Positions 28,735 through 38,618 of a stretch of DNA of 64,000 nt are shown here, one piece after another (the first letter of the stretch is position 1; each line of letters begins with the position of its first letter). This DNA is from Gemmatales bacterium (GTDB taxonomy: Bacteria; Planctomycetota; Planctomycetia; Gemmatales; Gemmataceae). The notes under the pieces are model-generated. The model searched no databases and had not been told where the DNA came from. It saw only the letters and a program-made list of their open reading frames with translations. The stretch is taken from contig BPJP01000008.1 in the NCBI GenBank assembly GCA_026004675.1, positions 160,611 to 224,610 on the forward strand, given 5' to 3'. The translations under genes were made by a program, and so were the position numbers.

Positions 28735-29763
28735 ATGTCCGGCGCGCCAAGTAATGCGAATGCGCCACGGGTAGCAGTTGCAACAAGCATGCGGGAAAAA
28801 CAAGTGGTTTACGTCCGTGCCCATAGTCGGTTGCATTTCGGTCTAATCAACCCGTCGAAGTTGACGGGGGAGACAGGTTGGCGACTTTATGGTGGCGTCG
28901 GCTTGATGGTGAACGCCCCCGGAGTCGAGCTGTCGGTCGAAGCGAACAAGTCGTGGCTTGGTGAAGGTCCGGCCGCGCCACGAGCGGTCGAGTTCGCCAG
29001 ACTATTTGCCGCCTCCGTCGGGGCTGCCGATTTGCCTCCCCATCGCATTGTTGTTCACCGTTGCGCTCCTTTTCACGTCGGTTTAGGGAGTGGCACGCAA
29101 CTTGCCCTCTCCGTGGCCCGCGCGCTGGAAAGGTCCTGGCAATTGCCGCCCATGTCGGCTTGCCAACTGGCCAGACGAGTTGGCAGGGGAAAGCGATCCG
29201 CGGTGGGTATCCACGGTTTCGAGCACGGCGGCTTCCTGGTTGACGGTGGCAAAGCCTCGGCGGAACGCCTTGGACCGCTGGTTGCCCGCTGCGAATTTCC
29301 CCAGCCATGGCGGGTGCTTCTCGTGACCGCTGGCAGGACGGGCCTTCATGGCGCCGGCGAAGCCGAAGCCATGGCCCGCTTGCACGATGAGCCGCAAATG
29401 CCGATGCGGGTCAATGCGTTATGCCGACTCGTTTTGACCGGCATGTTGCCCGCCTTGGCAGAACAGGATATACGTCAGTTCGGCGAAGCACTGTTTGAAT
29501 TCAATCGCCTGGTCGGTGAATCGTTCGCGCCGGTCCAGGGAGCCATTTATTCGACGCCGAAAGTCGCGGAGACGATTCGGTTTCTCCGCGAACAAAAAAT
29601 CGCTGGCGTCGCTCAGAGTTCATGGGGGCCGACGGTCGCTGCCATTGTCGAAGACGCAGACCGAGCCGATTATGTGCGAAAATCCCTTCAGAAACGATTA
29701 GGGTTGTCAGCGTCTGATATGGTCGTGACGGCGGCAGCCAACCACGGTGCGGTGGTGACATAA
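28735..29763 (+). CDS. Beta-ribofuranosylaminobenzene 5'-phosphate synthase family (GHMP-kinase fold)
   Basis: 342 residues from ATG 28735; an ATG at 28789 (MREKQVVYV) is also plausible. The family pattern is clear: SRLHFGLINPS, YGGVGLMVNAPGVELSVE, HVGLGSGTQLALSVARAL and RSAVGIHGFEHGGFLVDGG. RFAP synthase condenses 4-hydroxybenzoate or 4-aminobenzoate with PRPP in the first committed step of methanopterin synthesis. Planctomycetes carry tetrahydromethanopterin-linked C1 genes, which fits. No other genes of that pathway are in the window, so it is a detached member. Confidence 0.85.
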   Translation: MSGAPSNANAPRVAVATSMREKQVVYVRAHSRLHFGLINPSKLTGETGWRLYGGVGLMVNAPGVELSVEANKSWLGEGPAAPRAVEFARLFAASVGAADLPPHRIVVHRCAPFHVGLGSGTQLALSVARALERSWQLPPMSACQLARRVGRGKRSAVGIHGFEHGGFLVDGGKASAERLGPLVARCEFPQPWRVLLVTAGRTGLHGAGEAEAMARLHDEPQMPMRVNALCRLVLTGMLPALAEQDIRQFGEALFEFNRLVGESFAPVQGAIYSTPKVAETIRFLREQKIAGVAQSSWGPTVAAIVEDADRADYVRKSLQKRLGLSASDMVVTAAANHGAVVT

Positions 29764-29967
29764 GCCAAACGGTTTCCGTTGTCGTTGCTGGGTGCAGCTT
29801 AAATTTTGTGGCGGAAGCAGGAATGGAGGGCCTCGCTCCGTCGAAGCCGTTCGGGCGCGACCAGGTGCGGACGCTGCTTGATCCGGCAGGCTGGGTAGCG
29901 TAAGATTAGTTCGTTGCCCCTGCCAGATCGATTCCTGCCAGAATGCGAGATTGAGGAGCCTGCCGCA

Positions 29968-31362
29968 ATGCCTCACCGAAAAGCCGATCATACTTGTTAC
30001 GATTTTCGTTTGACGCGCCGCAGCCTTCTTTTCGCCGGCTTGGGAACGCTGGGGCTTTCCCTGTCCGAGATTTTGGCATTGCGATCTCTGCGGGCGGCAA
30101 GCGCGGTTCGAGGCTTTGGCCGGGCCAAATCGTGCATCGTCTTTTTTGCCTGGGGCGGCATGAGCCAACTGGAAACCTGGGACCCGAAGCCAGATGCGCC
30201 CATTGAAGTTCGTGGCAACTACCGGCCGATTTCTACTCGAGTCCCCGGGATTCTCCTCGGTGAGTACATGCCGGGGCTGGCTGGCCAAACGCATCGGCTG
30301 GCCATTGTACGTTCCGTCCATCACAAGGAAACCGGACATCGTAACGCCGCCTATTGGAACCTGACCGGACATGCTCCGCACAACCCGGGAAACGACGCTC
30401 CTTTACCTCCGTCGCGAAGGGATTGGCCTTGCCTGGGATCGATGGTGGCCAGGTTCCGTAAGCCGGCGAAAGGCTTTCCTGCCTGCGTAGCCGTGCCGTA
30501 CCCTATCGCCGACCGTGGCCTGCTCAACGGTCAGTTTGGCGGCTTTTTAGGGATGCACTACGATCCTCTGATTGTGAAACCCAAAGGTGCAACTCCCTAT
30601 GGTGGTGTTTCTCCAACCACGGGTGAAGCCCATTTGCGCTTGCCTGCGGATGTCGATAACCGTCGCTTGACAGATCGAATGGAGCTGCTGAACAACGTTG
30701 GCCGGCAAATCGGATCTCGTGATAGCGCCTTTGATCACTATCAACAAATGGCAGCCGATCTGCTGTTGAGTCCAAAGGTACGCTCTGCTTTCGACCTGGA
30801 ACGGGAGCCGCCAAAGGTGCGCGACCAGTATGGTTCGCACATGTGCGGCCAAAGTGCCTTGCTTGCACGCAGGCTTACCGAAGCCGGTGTTCCCATCGTG
30901 ACCATTTACGCTTCGGCTGGTGATCTGAACGGCAGCAAGGGGGATAATTGGGATACGCACGGAAAGAATTTCCAGCGTTTGAAGAACGCGTTGCTTCCTC
31001 CTCTGGAACGCGCCAGCATCGCATTGCTGAACGATCTGGCGGCGTGCGGCCGACTCGACGAAACGCTGGTCGTATTCCTCACCGAGTTTGGCCGAACTCC
31101 TAAACTGAACCGCAACAGCGGTCGGGATCATTTCCCCAACTGCTATTCAGTGGCGTTTGCTGGGGGAGGCATTGTCGGTGGGCAGGTCTTGGGCAAGTCC
31201 GACCGCATCGCGTCCCAGCCGATCGAAGCGCCTTGCGGTCCCGCTGACATCCATGCGACGATCTTCCATGCGCTCGGCATCCCCGCTGACGCCCACATCG
31301 TCGACAATCTTGGCCGACCATTGGCCCTGTGCGATGGCGAGCCTCTCCCATTGTTCGGTTAA
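29968..31362 (+). CDS. DUF1501 family protein, Tat-exported (second copy)
   Basis: 464 residues from the ATG preceded by GAGGAG. The Tat signal is LTRRSLLFAGLGTLGLSLSE. Family motifs: FFAWGGMSQLETWDPKPDAP, IVRSVHHKETGHRNAAYWN, IYASAGDLNGSKGDNWDTHG, FLTEFGRTPKLN and GRDHFPNCYSVAFAGGGIVG. It differs from the copy at 6651-7943 in the NAAYW region and in its DTHGKNF segment, so the two belong to different subgroups. Unlike that copy, it has no adjacent DUF1549 gene. Confidence 0.9.
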   Translation: MPHRKADHTCYDFRLTRRSLLFAGLGTLGLSLSEILALRSLRAASAVRGFGRAKSCIVFFAWGGMSQLETWDPKPDAPIEVRGNYRPISTRVPGILLGEYMPGLAGQTHRLAIVRSVHHKETGHRNAAYWNLTGHAPHNPGNDAPLPPSRRDWPCLGSMVARFRKPAKGFPACVAVPYPIADRGLLNGQFGGFLGMHYDPLIVKPKGATPYGGVSPTTGEAHLRLPADVDNRRLTDRMELLNNVGRQIGSRDSAFDHYQQMAADLLLSPKVRSAFDLEREPPKVRDQYGSHMCGQSALLARRLTEAGVPIVTIYASAGDLNGSKGDNWDTHGKNFQRLKNALLPPLERASIALLNDLAACGRLDETLVVFLTEFGRTPKLNRNSGRDHFPNCYSVAFAGGGIVGGQVLGKSDRIASQPIEAPCGPADIHATIFHALGIPADAHIVDNLGRPLALCDGEPLPLFG

Positions 31363-31382
31363 GCAACGCATCGGTTGAGCCG

Positions 31383-31937
31383 CTACGGAGGCACGATCTC
31401 CTCGTTGGTGTTGACAAACGGATTGAAGAGTGCAAACCCGGCTAGCTTCCACTGCCCGTCTTCCCGGTGGAATTGTGCCCGGCAACGGTAAAACTCTCCC
31501 CGGCTCCAGTCCGCTCGGACTTTGACGCTGAATGCGATTTCGCCGCGACCCGCCTCTGGATCGATGTGGCATTTTTCAAAATCCCAGACCGCCATTTTTT
31601 GAATAGGCCATGAAGAAGCATACCGGTCGCACAATGCTCGGAAAGCGACAGCATCCATGCGGCGATAGCGGAAGTCGCTGGACAGGCGGCGGAAGATTTT
31701 GTCCAGGTCGCCGCTTTCGGCGAAGCGAGCATGATGCCGAATCTCGAGTTCCATCTGCTCGAAATCCGTGACGACGAGGAAATCGATGAGCCAGATGAGG
31801 ACGCCGGCAAAGACGATGGCAAAGGCTGCGTAAAGAAAGCGAACGTCGCGCTTGTGCCACAGGCAAGCCATCACGCCCAAAAATGCCATCCCGAGAACGA
31901 GGTACGCCGGCGTCGGATTCTCAGTCAACCATTCCAT
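31383..31937 (-). CDS. Two-helix membrane protein with an NTF2-like soluble domain
   Basis: 184 residues from ATG 31937; longer in-frame starts lack a ribosome site. Two membrane helices (PAYLVLGMAFLGVMACLW and FLYAAFAIVFAGVLIWLIDF) precede a soluble domain of about 115 residues with DLDKIFRRLSSDFRYRR, CDRYASSWPIQ and a C-terminal FHREDGQWKLAGFALFNP, the pattern of an NTF2/SnoaL-like fold. It ends 20 bases from the convergent DUF1501 gene. The function is unknown. Confidence 0.75.
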   Translation of the reverse strand: MEWLTENPTPAYLVLGMAFLGVMACLWHKRDVRFLYAAFAIVFAGVLIWLIDFLVVTDFEQMELEIRHHARFAESGDLDKIFRRLSSDFRYRRMDAVAFRALCDRYASSWPIQKMAVWDFEKCHIDPEAGRGEIAFSVKVRADWSRGEFYRCRAQFHREDGQWKLAGFALFNPFVNTNEEIVPP

Positions 31938-32155
31938 CTTTGCATCTTCAACGATACCAATGCGGCGAGGCAAGAGGGAAGGAGCGAGCTGAATAACGAT
32001 GTCCCGGATCATTTCGGGAACGCGCGTCCCAAACGGGCGTCAAGAACGAGCAGCTTGGACTTTTATGCTCGGCTTGAAAGGTGTTGGTGGTGCGCACGCG
32101 GACATAGCTGGGATTCTTGAGGAAATAGTTAGCTGTTTTGTGCAGTTTATCTCCA
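31938..32155. other. Gene-free stretch before the hairpin repeats
   Basis: This 218-base segment between the membrane-protein gene and the repeats holds no ORF with a ribosome site and no recognisable RNA or IS end. Stop codons interrupt all frames at short intervals. Confidence 0.5.
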
Positions 32156-32281
32156 CCGTCAACTGACGGTGTTTTCAGCGACCGTCGTAGCGTCAGCGCG
32201 ACGAGCGAACCGTCAACAAACGGTGATTTCGGCGAGCGTCGCGGTGTTAGCGCGACGAGCGGGACCGTCAACTAACGGTGT
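32156..32281. repeat. Tandem hairpin-forming repeats, about 54-55 bases
   Basis: Two full units and one partial begin at 32156, 32210 and 32265 with CCGTCAAC. Each unit opens with the short palindromic core CCGTCAAC-n-ACGGTG and then holds an inverted repeat; in unit 2 it is perfect, CGTCGCG-GTGTTAG-CGCGACG, and in unit 1 it is CGTCG...CGACG with changes. The units end in GACGAGCG. They resemble REP-like intergenic palindromes. They lie upstream of the BFD-like gene. Confidence 0.8.
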
Positions 32282-32372
32282 GATTTCCCGTCAAAGGCAG
32301 GTGACGATCGAAGCAGGCACGAGGTACAATGAGGGAGAGAAGCTGGGCGATCGCATTTTCCGCTGGGGCAAC

Positions 32373-32663
32373 ATGGATCTCGACGACAAAATCTGCTACT
32401 GCTTCCACGTCACGCGGCGCAAGCTCGAGAACTTTGTCCGGATCGAGAAACCCAAAGTGGCCAGCCAGCTGTCGCAGTGCGGCGGAGCCGGTACGGGGTG
32501 CGGCTGGTGCATTCCTTTCTTGAAACAGATTTTTCAGAGAAACGCGGAACGAAGCACGCTGGAAAACATCACGGCCGACGATTACGCCCGGCTTCGGGGG
32601 GAGTATATTCGTTCCGGCAAAGGGAAACCACCTCCTGGGGCCACTCCCTTGCCCGAAAACTAA
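32373..32663 (+). CDS. BFD-like [2Fe-2S]-binding protein
   Basis: 96 residues from ATG 32373. Four cysteines are placed as in the bacterioferritin-associated ferredoxin fold: CYC near residues 8-10 and CGWC near residues 40-43 (in GTGCGWCIPF), with one more Cys in SQCGGAG. Such domains bind a [2Fe-2S] cluster and pass electrons, for example to release iron from bacterioferritin or inside larger oxidoreductases. The C-terminal 40 residues (ENITADDYARLRGEYIRSGK) extend past the fold. No ferritin gene is nearby. Confidence 0.82.
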   Translation: MDLDDKICYCFHVTRRKLENFVRIEKPKVASQLSQCGGAGTGCGWCIPFLKQIFQRNAERSTLENITADDYARLRGEYIRSGKGKPPPGATPLPEN

Positions 32664-32758
32664 AGGCTTTTTCATTGCATCCCATCGCCGCCGCGACATA
32701 ATGATCCTTCGTCCATTGCTTGCGAGTTTTGTGTCTCGGATTTCGTGTCGAGGTGGCG

Positions 32759-34582
32759 ATGCACCGACTGCTCTGGATTCCAATCGTATTTGTCACGACA
32801 ACGACTATTGGTTTCGCTCAGGAAGTTCGCATCACGCACGGCCCGATTCTGGGTCGGTTGAGTTCGCACGGCGTCGGCGTGTGGGCACGGACTTCCAAGC
32901 CAGGCGTGTTTCATGTTTTGTATGGCACCGAACCCGGCAAACTCGACACGCTTTCACCTGGCGTCAAGACGAAACTGGAAGACGACAACACGGGTTGGGT
33001 GCTGTTGACCGGCCTCCAAGCCAACACGAACTATTGGTATCGCATCGCCAATGCTGACGGAAAACCGATCGGTCTCGGTGGCTCCTTCAAAACGCTTCCC
33101 GATCCCAAGGAACTGATCGACCCCGAGCTGAATCCGCGCGGGTTGTTCAATTTCCGTTTCGAATTCGCCTGCGGCAACAATCAGACTCCCAAACAGGGAG
33201 GCGGTCCTGACGCACCGGCGTTCAAGACGATGCTCAAACATTTGCATGGCAAGATCGATTTCGCCATCCAGAACGGCGATTGGCTCTACGAGGATCGGCG
33301 GGAGTACTCCGCGAAGCAGTGGATGAAGGCGCAAGGCATCGAGCTGGAACAAGCGCCCTCCGTGATTCGCTATGCGCCGACGATAGCCGGTGTTTGGGAG
33401 AATTACAAAATCTACCTGGAACGAGGCAAGAACCTCTCGGCCTGGCATCGCAACATTCCTTCGTTTTTCACTTTCGACGATCACGAAATTCTGAACGATG
33501 TGTGGGGAGCCGGCACAGTCGGCCTGCGTGACCGCCGGGCTGTTTTTCGTGATATTGGCGTCGCCGCCTGGTACGACTATCTCGGCTGGAGCAACCCGGT
33601 TCCGTTCAAGCAGGGCATCTTCTTCGGCCAGGCACAACTGAAGAAAGGAAGCGACATCTTGACCGATCCCAAGGCCGACTTCACGAAATTGAATCTCAAG
33701 GAAGCTTCGAACCTGCACGTCCATTGGGGCGGACCGACGGCAGGCGTCAACGACAACAAACTCGATGGCGTCGGCGGCGATCCCAATGCCGGGGTCTACG
33801 GCATCGTCAAGGTTCTCGGCAAGACACGCCTGCAGATCGAGCCGGCGGCAAAGGCCGACGGCAAAGCCAATTATTCCATCGGTCGCCGCTCTTATTACCG
33901 GCTACGCGTCAGCAACTGCGATTTTTTCGTCCTCGACACGCGCAGTCACCGCGAGATGCACGACACCAGACACCCTGACAAGCCAGGATTGTCGATGATC
34001 GGCAAAGAACAAAAGCAATGGCTGCTCGACGGCATGAAAGACAGCGACGCCGACTTTTTCTTTGTCGTGTCGTCCGTCAACTTCATGGTGCCGCACGTCG
34101 GGGGAGGAGCCATCCGCGCTGAAAACAAAGACGACGCCTGGACTGTTTTCCTAGATGAACGCGAACAGCTGATCAAGTTCTGGGACGGTCTCGGCAAACC
34201 CGTCTTCGTTCTTACTGGCGATCTGCACAACAGCTTCGTCATCAAGATCACCGATCGCGTCTGGGAATTCGCCTCCGGGCCGCATAATTCCAACAACCAT
34301 TGGAACACGGACGAAGGCAATCGGCCGGCAACCGGTGAATTTCAATATGGACCGAGAAAATGCCTCATTCGCTGGTCGAGCTATTTCCGCAATGACATTC
34401 CCCGCGAAAATCTGCAACATCCGTTTTACTGCGTGGTGCAGATCAACAACGTCTTCAATAATCCCAAGAAGCTGGGAGAAACGCGCTGGGTGGCATTTGA
34501 AAAGCCGCAGGTGATCTTTCAATATTACGACGGCAAGACGGGCGACCTCCGCTATGCCGAGGCCATCACGGCAACGAAATGA
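32759..34582 (+). CDS. PhoD-like alkaline phosphatase/phosphodiesterase
   Basis: 607 residues from the ATG after GAGGTGG. A signal peptide (LLWIPIVFVTTTTIGFAQ) is followed by an N-terminal Fn3-like domain (ITHGPILGRLSSHGVGVWAR, TGLQANTNYWYRI). The metallophosphatase core follows: FEFACGNNQ, IQNGDWLYED (metal Asp), FFTFDDHEILND and VLTGDLHNSF (metal Asp/His). Family enzymes hydrolyse phosphomono- and diesters outside the cell using Ca/Fe. The Tat signal common in PhoD is not obvious; the N-terminus looks like a Sec signal. It stands alone. Confidence 0.88.
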   Translation: MHRLLWIPIVFVTTTTIGFAQEVRITHGPILGRLSSHGVGVWARTSKPGVFHVLYGTEPGKLDTLSPGVKTKLEDDNTGWVLLTGLQANTNYWYRIANADGKPIGLGGSFKTLPDPKELIDPELNPRGLFNFRFEFACGNNQTPKQGGGPDAPAFKTMLKHLHGKIDFAIQNGDWLYEDRREYSAKQWMKAQGIELEQAPSVIRYAPTIAGVWENYKIYLERGKNLSAWHRNIPSFFTFDDHEILNDVWGAGTVGLRDRRAVFRDIGVAAWYDYLGWSNPVPFKQGIFFGQAQLKKGSDILTDPKADFTKLNLKEASNLHVHWGGPTAGVNDNKLDGVGGDPNAGVYGIVKVLGKTRLQIEPAAKADGKANYSIGRRSYYRLRVSNCDFFVLDTRSHREMHDTRHPDKPGLSMIGKEQKQWLLDGMKDSDADFFFVVSSVNFMVPHVGGGAIRAENKDDAWTVFLDEREQLIKFWDGLGKPVFVLTGDLHNSFVIKITDRVWEFASGPHNSNNHWNTDEGNRPATGEFQYGPRKCLIRWSSYFRNDIPRENLQHPFYCVVQINNVFNNPKKLGETRWVAFEKPQVIFQYYDGKTGDLRYAEAITATK

Positions 34583-34603
34583 GCGAATGAGGCTCGAATC
34601 GTG

Positions 34604-35635
34604 TTATCGGCTGGCGGCAATCAACCCTTCCATGGGACTGGAGGCCTGGGCGTAAAGTTTCTTGGGGATTCGGCCTGACAGATAGGCCAGCCGACCCGCT
34701 TCACAGGCGTAGCGCATCGCGTAGGCCATGCGAATCGGGTCTTTGGCATGGGCGATGCCCGTGTTCAGCAAGACGCCATCGCAGCCAAGTTCCATGGCGA
34801 TGGTGACGTCGCTGGCGGTGCCGACTCCCGCATCGACGATGACCGGATAGTCGGGATCATCTTGCTTGAGATATTCGAGAATGATGCGAATATTATTGGG
34901 ATTGAGAACTCCTTGGCCGCTGCCGATGGGACTGCCGGCCGGCATGACGCTGGCTGCCCCCGCTTCTTTCAGCCGGCGAGCCATGATCGGATCATCGCTG
35001 GTGTAAACCAGAACTTCGAACCCCTCTTTGACGAGTTGTTCGGTCGCTTCGAGCGTGGCGACGGGATCGGGTAATAGCGTCTTGGGATCGCCGAGGCATT
35101 CGAGTTTGACCCAGTCGGCGCCCGGATTGTCAAGGTTGGCGAGCAACTCGCGGGCCAGCCGGGCGTGGCGGATGGCATCCTCGGCACTGAAGCAGCCAGC
35201 GGTGTTGGGCAGGATCGTGTACTTCTTCAAATCGAGATAGTCAAGGATATTCCTACCTTGCTTGTCAAAGAGGCGTTCCCTGCGAACGGCGACCGTGGTG
35301 ACTTCGCAGCCACTGGCTTCCAAGGCTTCGCGCATGACCTCGTAACTGGAGTATTTTCCCGTTCCGGTTATCAGCCGGCTGCGAAAGGAATGCTTGCCGA
35401 TCACCAGCGGCTTTGGTTCCAAATCGGGCTGCGCTCCCCCGCCGACGAGAGTAACGATTTCGATGGCGTCGCCGGCGGACAACTTATGGTTTTCGTGTTC
35501 CGCTTTCGGTACGACCCGTTCGTTGACCTCGACAGCGACGCGTCCGTCGGCATGGCCAAGCTCGCGCAACAGATCGGCTACCGTCATCTCTTTGGGAAGC
35601 GTTCGTTCTTCACCGTTGATTTTTACCTGAATCAT
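34604..35635 (-). CDS. thiSG: ThiS-ThiG fusion: sulfur carrier protein / thiazole synthase
   Basis: 343 residues from ATG 35635 (GGAG ten bases upstream). Residues 1-67 are ThiS (MIQVKINGEERTLP, SAGDAIEIVTLVGGG) and residues 75-343 are ThiG (HSFRSRLITGTGKYSSYEV, the imine-forming Lys177 in WVKLECLGD, SVMPAGSPIGSGQG, VDAGVGTASDVTIAMELGCD). ThiG makes the thiazole phosphate of thiamin using the thiocarboxylate at the ThiS C-terminus. Here the Gly-Gly end (65-67) is internal, so it cannot be activated unless the chain is cut or other chemistry is used. Such fusions are annotated in other bacteria too. Confidence 0.93.
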   Translation of the reverse strand: MIQVKINGEERTLPKEMTVADLLRELGHADGRVAVEVNERVVPKAEHENHKLSAGDAIEIVTLVGGGAQPDLEPKPLVIGKHSFRSRLITGTGKYSSYEVMREALEASGCEVTTVAVRRERLFDKQGRNILDYLDLKKYTILPNTAGCFSAEDAIRHARLARELLANLDNPGADWVKLECLGDPKTLLPDPVATLEATEQLVKEGFEVLVYTSDDPIMARRLKEAGAASVMPAGSPIGSGQGVLNPNNIRIILEYLKQDDPDYPVIVDAGVGTASDVTIAMELGCDGVLLNTGIAHAKDPIRMAYAMRYACEAGRLAYLSGRIPKKLYAQASSPMEGLIAASR

Positions 35636-35825
35636 GGACAAAAGCTCCGCCGGGTTCTCCAGTCGATTGCAGTACGACGATCAACCCTCCATTTCATTTT
35701 ATGAATCGTGGTCGTGGTCGCCGCATACGGAAAGAGGTGAAGTGCTGGTGGCATTTTCCGAAACGATCGAGTACTTTGAGAGCAGTACGGCACCCCGGTC
35801 GTTTTCGAAGAGAAAGGCAACTGCT

Positions 35826-37150
35826 ATGAAAACACAAAAAGTGACTCGCCGCACAGCGTTAAAAGGCATGGTCGCCGCCAGTTTTTCCGCGCCATTCGTA
35901 TTTCGCAAACACGTCGGCGCCGCCCCCAGCCAGACCCTGAGGCATGTCAGCTTCGGCGGAAATGGCATGGCCTGGGCCGATATCCGGTCCCTGACTTCTA
36001 ACAAAAATGTCCGACTGGTTGCCGTCGTCGAAGTCGATCTCAATCGCTTGGACAAAGTTAAAAAAGAATTCCCCGACGTCAAGGTTTACCAGGATTATCG
36101 CGAACTGTTCGATAAGGAGAAGAACCTCGATACCGCCAACATCTCCACACCGGACCACATGCATGCACCGATCACGATGCGCGCCATGCAAGCCGGGTTA
36201 CACGTCTATACGCAAAAACCATTGACCCAGACGATTTATGAAGCGAGACAACTGGCTCGGGTTGCCGCCGAGAAGAAACTCGTTACGCAGATGGGCATCC
36301 AGATTCACTCGCATCCTGTCCACCGGACCGTCGTGGCAACGATTCAAGCCGGGCGCCATCGGCAAGGTAAAAGAAGTGCACAGCTGGAGCGGCAAACAGT
36401 GGGGAGACAACAAACCTCGACCCGATCGAAAAGACCCGGTTCCCCAGAGTCTCGACTGGGACTCGTGGCTCGGCGTTGCTGCCGAACGGCCATTCATCGC
36501 CGGTTACTATCATCCCAGTGTCTGGCGTAAGCGGCTCGACTTCGGCACCGGCACTTTTGGCGATATGGGTTGCCACATCCTCGACCCGGTTTTTACTTCA
36601 CTGGCTCTCACCTCACCAGTTTCGGTTCGTTCCGAAGGCGAAGCCCCCAATGCCGATAGTTGGAGTCTGAATGTCTATGTCCGGTTCGTCTTTCCACAGA
36701 CCAAATACACGAGCGAGACACTGACGTTGCACTGGTACAACGGCAATAATCGCCCGCCGGCTGACGTACAAAAGCTGCTCGGCAATCGCAAGCTCCATGG
36801 TCAAGGATCGATCTACATCGGAACCAAAGGGGTGCTTTATTCGCCGTATATCGCCCGCCCCTGTCTTGCTTCCGGAAAAGCAATTTGCCGATTACAAGTT
36901 CCCTGCGCCAGGCGGCGAGAATCATTATGGTCAGTTTGTCGATGCGTGCCTTGGCGAAGGCAAAACCTCCGCGCCGTTTTCCTACTCCGGCCCGCTAACC
37001 GAAGCCGTTTTGCTCGGTTGCCTGGCTACTCGCTTCCCAATGACCACGCTCGAATGGAATGCCGACAAGCTTCTCATCACCAATGTCAAGAAAGCCAACG
37101 ACTTCGTTCGCAGAGAGTATCGTAAAGGCTGGGAGGTAGAAGGGTTGTAA
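35826..37150 (+). CDS. Gfo/Idh/MocA family oxidoreductase, Tat-exported (frameshifted)
   Basis: Three frame pieces join into about 440 residues from ATG 35826. A Tat signal (VTRRTALKGMVAASFSAPFV) is followed by a Rossmann part (VSFGGNGMAWADI, VVEVDLNRL, STPDHMHAP, YTQKPLTQT with the catalytic Lys), then WKRLDFGTGTFGDMGCHIL-like (RKRLDFGTGTFGDMGCH in the sequence), and the C-terminal FVRREYRKGWEVEGL. Removing one G from GGG at 36351-36353 and one C near 36850 restores the frame. The substrate is unknown. It is divergently placed from thiSG with 190 bases between. Confidence 0.85.
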
Positions 37151-37159
37151 ACTGAATGG

Positions 37160-38368
37160 TCATCGACCGACCGTGGGCGACGAGGCGCTCGAGCCGTGTT
37201 TCGTCTTGGTCGCGGCATCCTTGCTGAGAAAAGCGACGCGGGCACGCATGCCAGGGCGGATCAGTTCGACCTTTGTCGGCATGTCGATCCGAACCCGAAC
37301 CGACACACTGGCTTTGCTCCGGTCTGCTTCGGGCATGACGCGCGAAAACCGTGCCGGTGTCAATCTGGTCGGGGGAAAGCTTCGGTGCGGATTTCGCACT
37401 TTTGCCCTTTGAAAACACGCAGCAGATCGCGCTCGGCGACATCGACATCGACTTCGAGTTGGCTGACGTCGGCCATTTCACAAAGGCTGGCGGACAAGCC
37501 ATTGGAAAACGCCTCGGGGACGAACGGTGTCGCCGACTTCGGCCTTCTTCGTCAGGATTCGTCCCGAAATGGGAGCCAGGACCGTGGTGTTTTCAAGGTC
37601 GTATTTAGCTGCTTCCATCTGGGCCAAAGCGTGCTCATAAGCTGCGCGGGCTTTGGCGATCTCCTCTGGCCGAGGACCGATTTCGACCAGGCGATACGCT
37701 TCCGTCAACTGTTTCACCTTGTATTGTGCCTGCCTTAACCTGCTTTCGATGCGAACCAGTTCTTCGCGCGGAACGGCGGCCCGCGACTGCCTGATCCGCA
37801 GCAACTCGTCCTGAAGCTGGTCCCGTTGGGCAATCGCCTCGTTGAGAGCGGCCTTCGCCTGGCGGATTTCTTCTTCTCGGCTGCCATTTTCGAGCTTTTC
37901 CAACTCGGCCTTCGCCTGGTCGACCAACGCCTTGGCCTGCCGGTACTCGAACTCGAACTTCGTCGGATCGAGCCTGGCCAGTTTCTGATGTTTTTTCACC
38001 TCCTGACCTTCTTCGATGTAAAGTTCGATGACCTCGCCGCCTACCTTGGGACTGACCTCCACGCGGTGGACAGGGACGATGAAGCCGCCAGCTTCGAGCA
38101 CAACGCGGCTGGAGCGGGGAACGATCGCCGGTATCTCTTCTTCTGCCTTTTCGCGCGAAGGCGCCTCTTCGACGTTGGCAAGTTTCCAGCCTAGCAGGGC
38201 GCTCAAAGCAGCAAATAGCAAACAAAGAAACCAGGGCAACTTGGGATTGCGCGGCTTAGGAGCTTCGGCCAGATACTTCGATAATTGCAAGGATTTGACC
38301 CGATCGCTCAAGGTCGTCGGTCCGGCCAGATGGTCGTCAGATTGGTTGTTGCTGTCTGGATGATTCAT
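37160..38368 (-). CDS. HlyD-type membrane-fusion protein (frameshifted)
   Basis: The main piece (37478-38368) has a cytoplasmic tail, one membrane helix (LPWFLCLLFAALSALLGWKL), the biotinyl-lipoyl-like segment VSPKVGGEVIELYIEEGQEV, a long coiled coil (about residues 125-235) and the second lipoyl half ENTTVLAPISGRILTKKAEV. The C-terminal beta-barrel continues in other frames (AERDLLRVFKGQKCEIRTEA; VSVRVRIDMPTKVELIRPGM), ending at 37160. This adaptor links an inner-membrane pump to an outer-membrane channel, or is the periplasmic subunit of an ABC exporter. No ABC genes are adjacent, so the partner lies elsewhere or was lost. Confidence 0.8.
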
Positions 38369-38618
38369 AATTCGTTGCCTTTTCTCTGCGAAAGGGCCTC
38401 GCGAGTTTCAAAGGACTATACCCGACAACGGCTCGCTGAGATGCACGCGAAGCGGATTTCTTCCATCACTCTATTATAGGCTGGCATGAACCGCCGTTCG
38501 TCGAGAAGCGATCGGCTGGCGACAGTCGCCACCAATGCCTCGAATTTTCGCCTGGACCAGATAAAATGGATAGAGTTGCTACCCCGGCAGCGAGCAGGAA
38601 TCCAAATGTTGGTTCCCT

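Noticed and set aside
29091..29105. TGGCACGCAACTTGC, a perfect sigma-54 -24/-12 match
   Set aside because: It lies inside the RFAP-synthase coding sequence, with no gene start within reach downstream, and encodes the conserved SGTQLA segment. Most likely chance.
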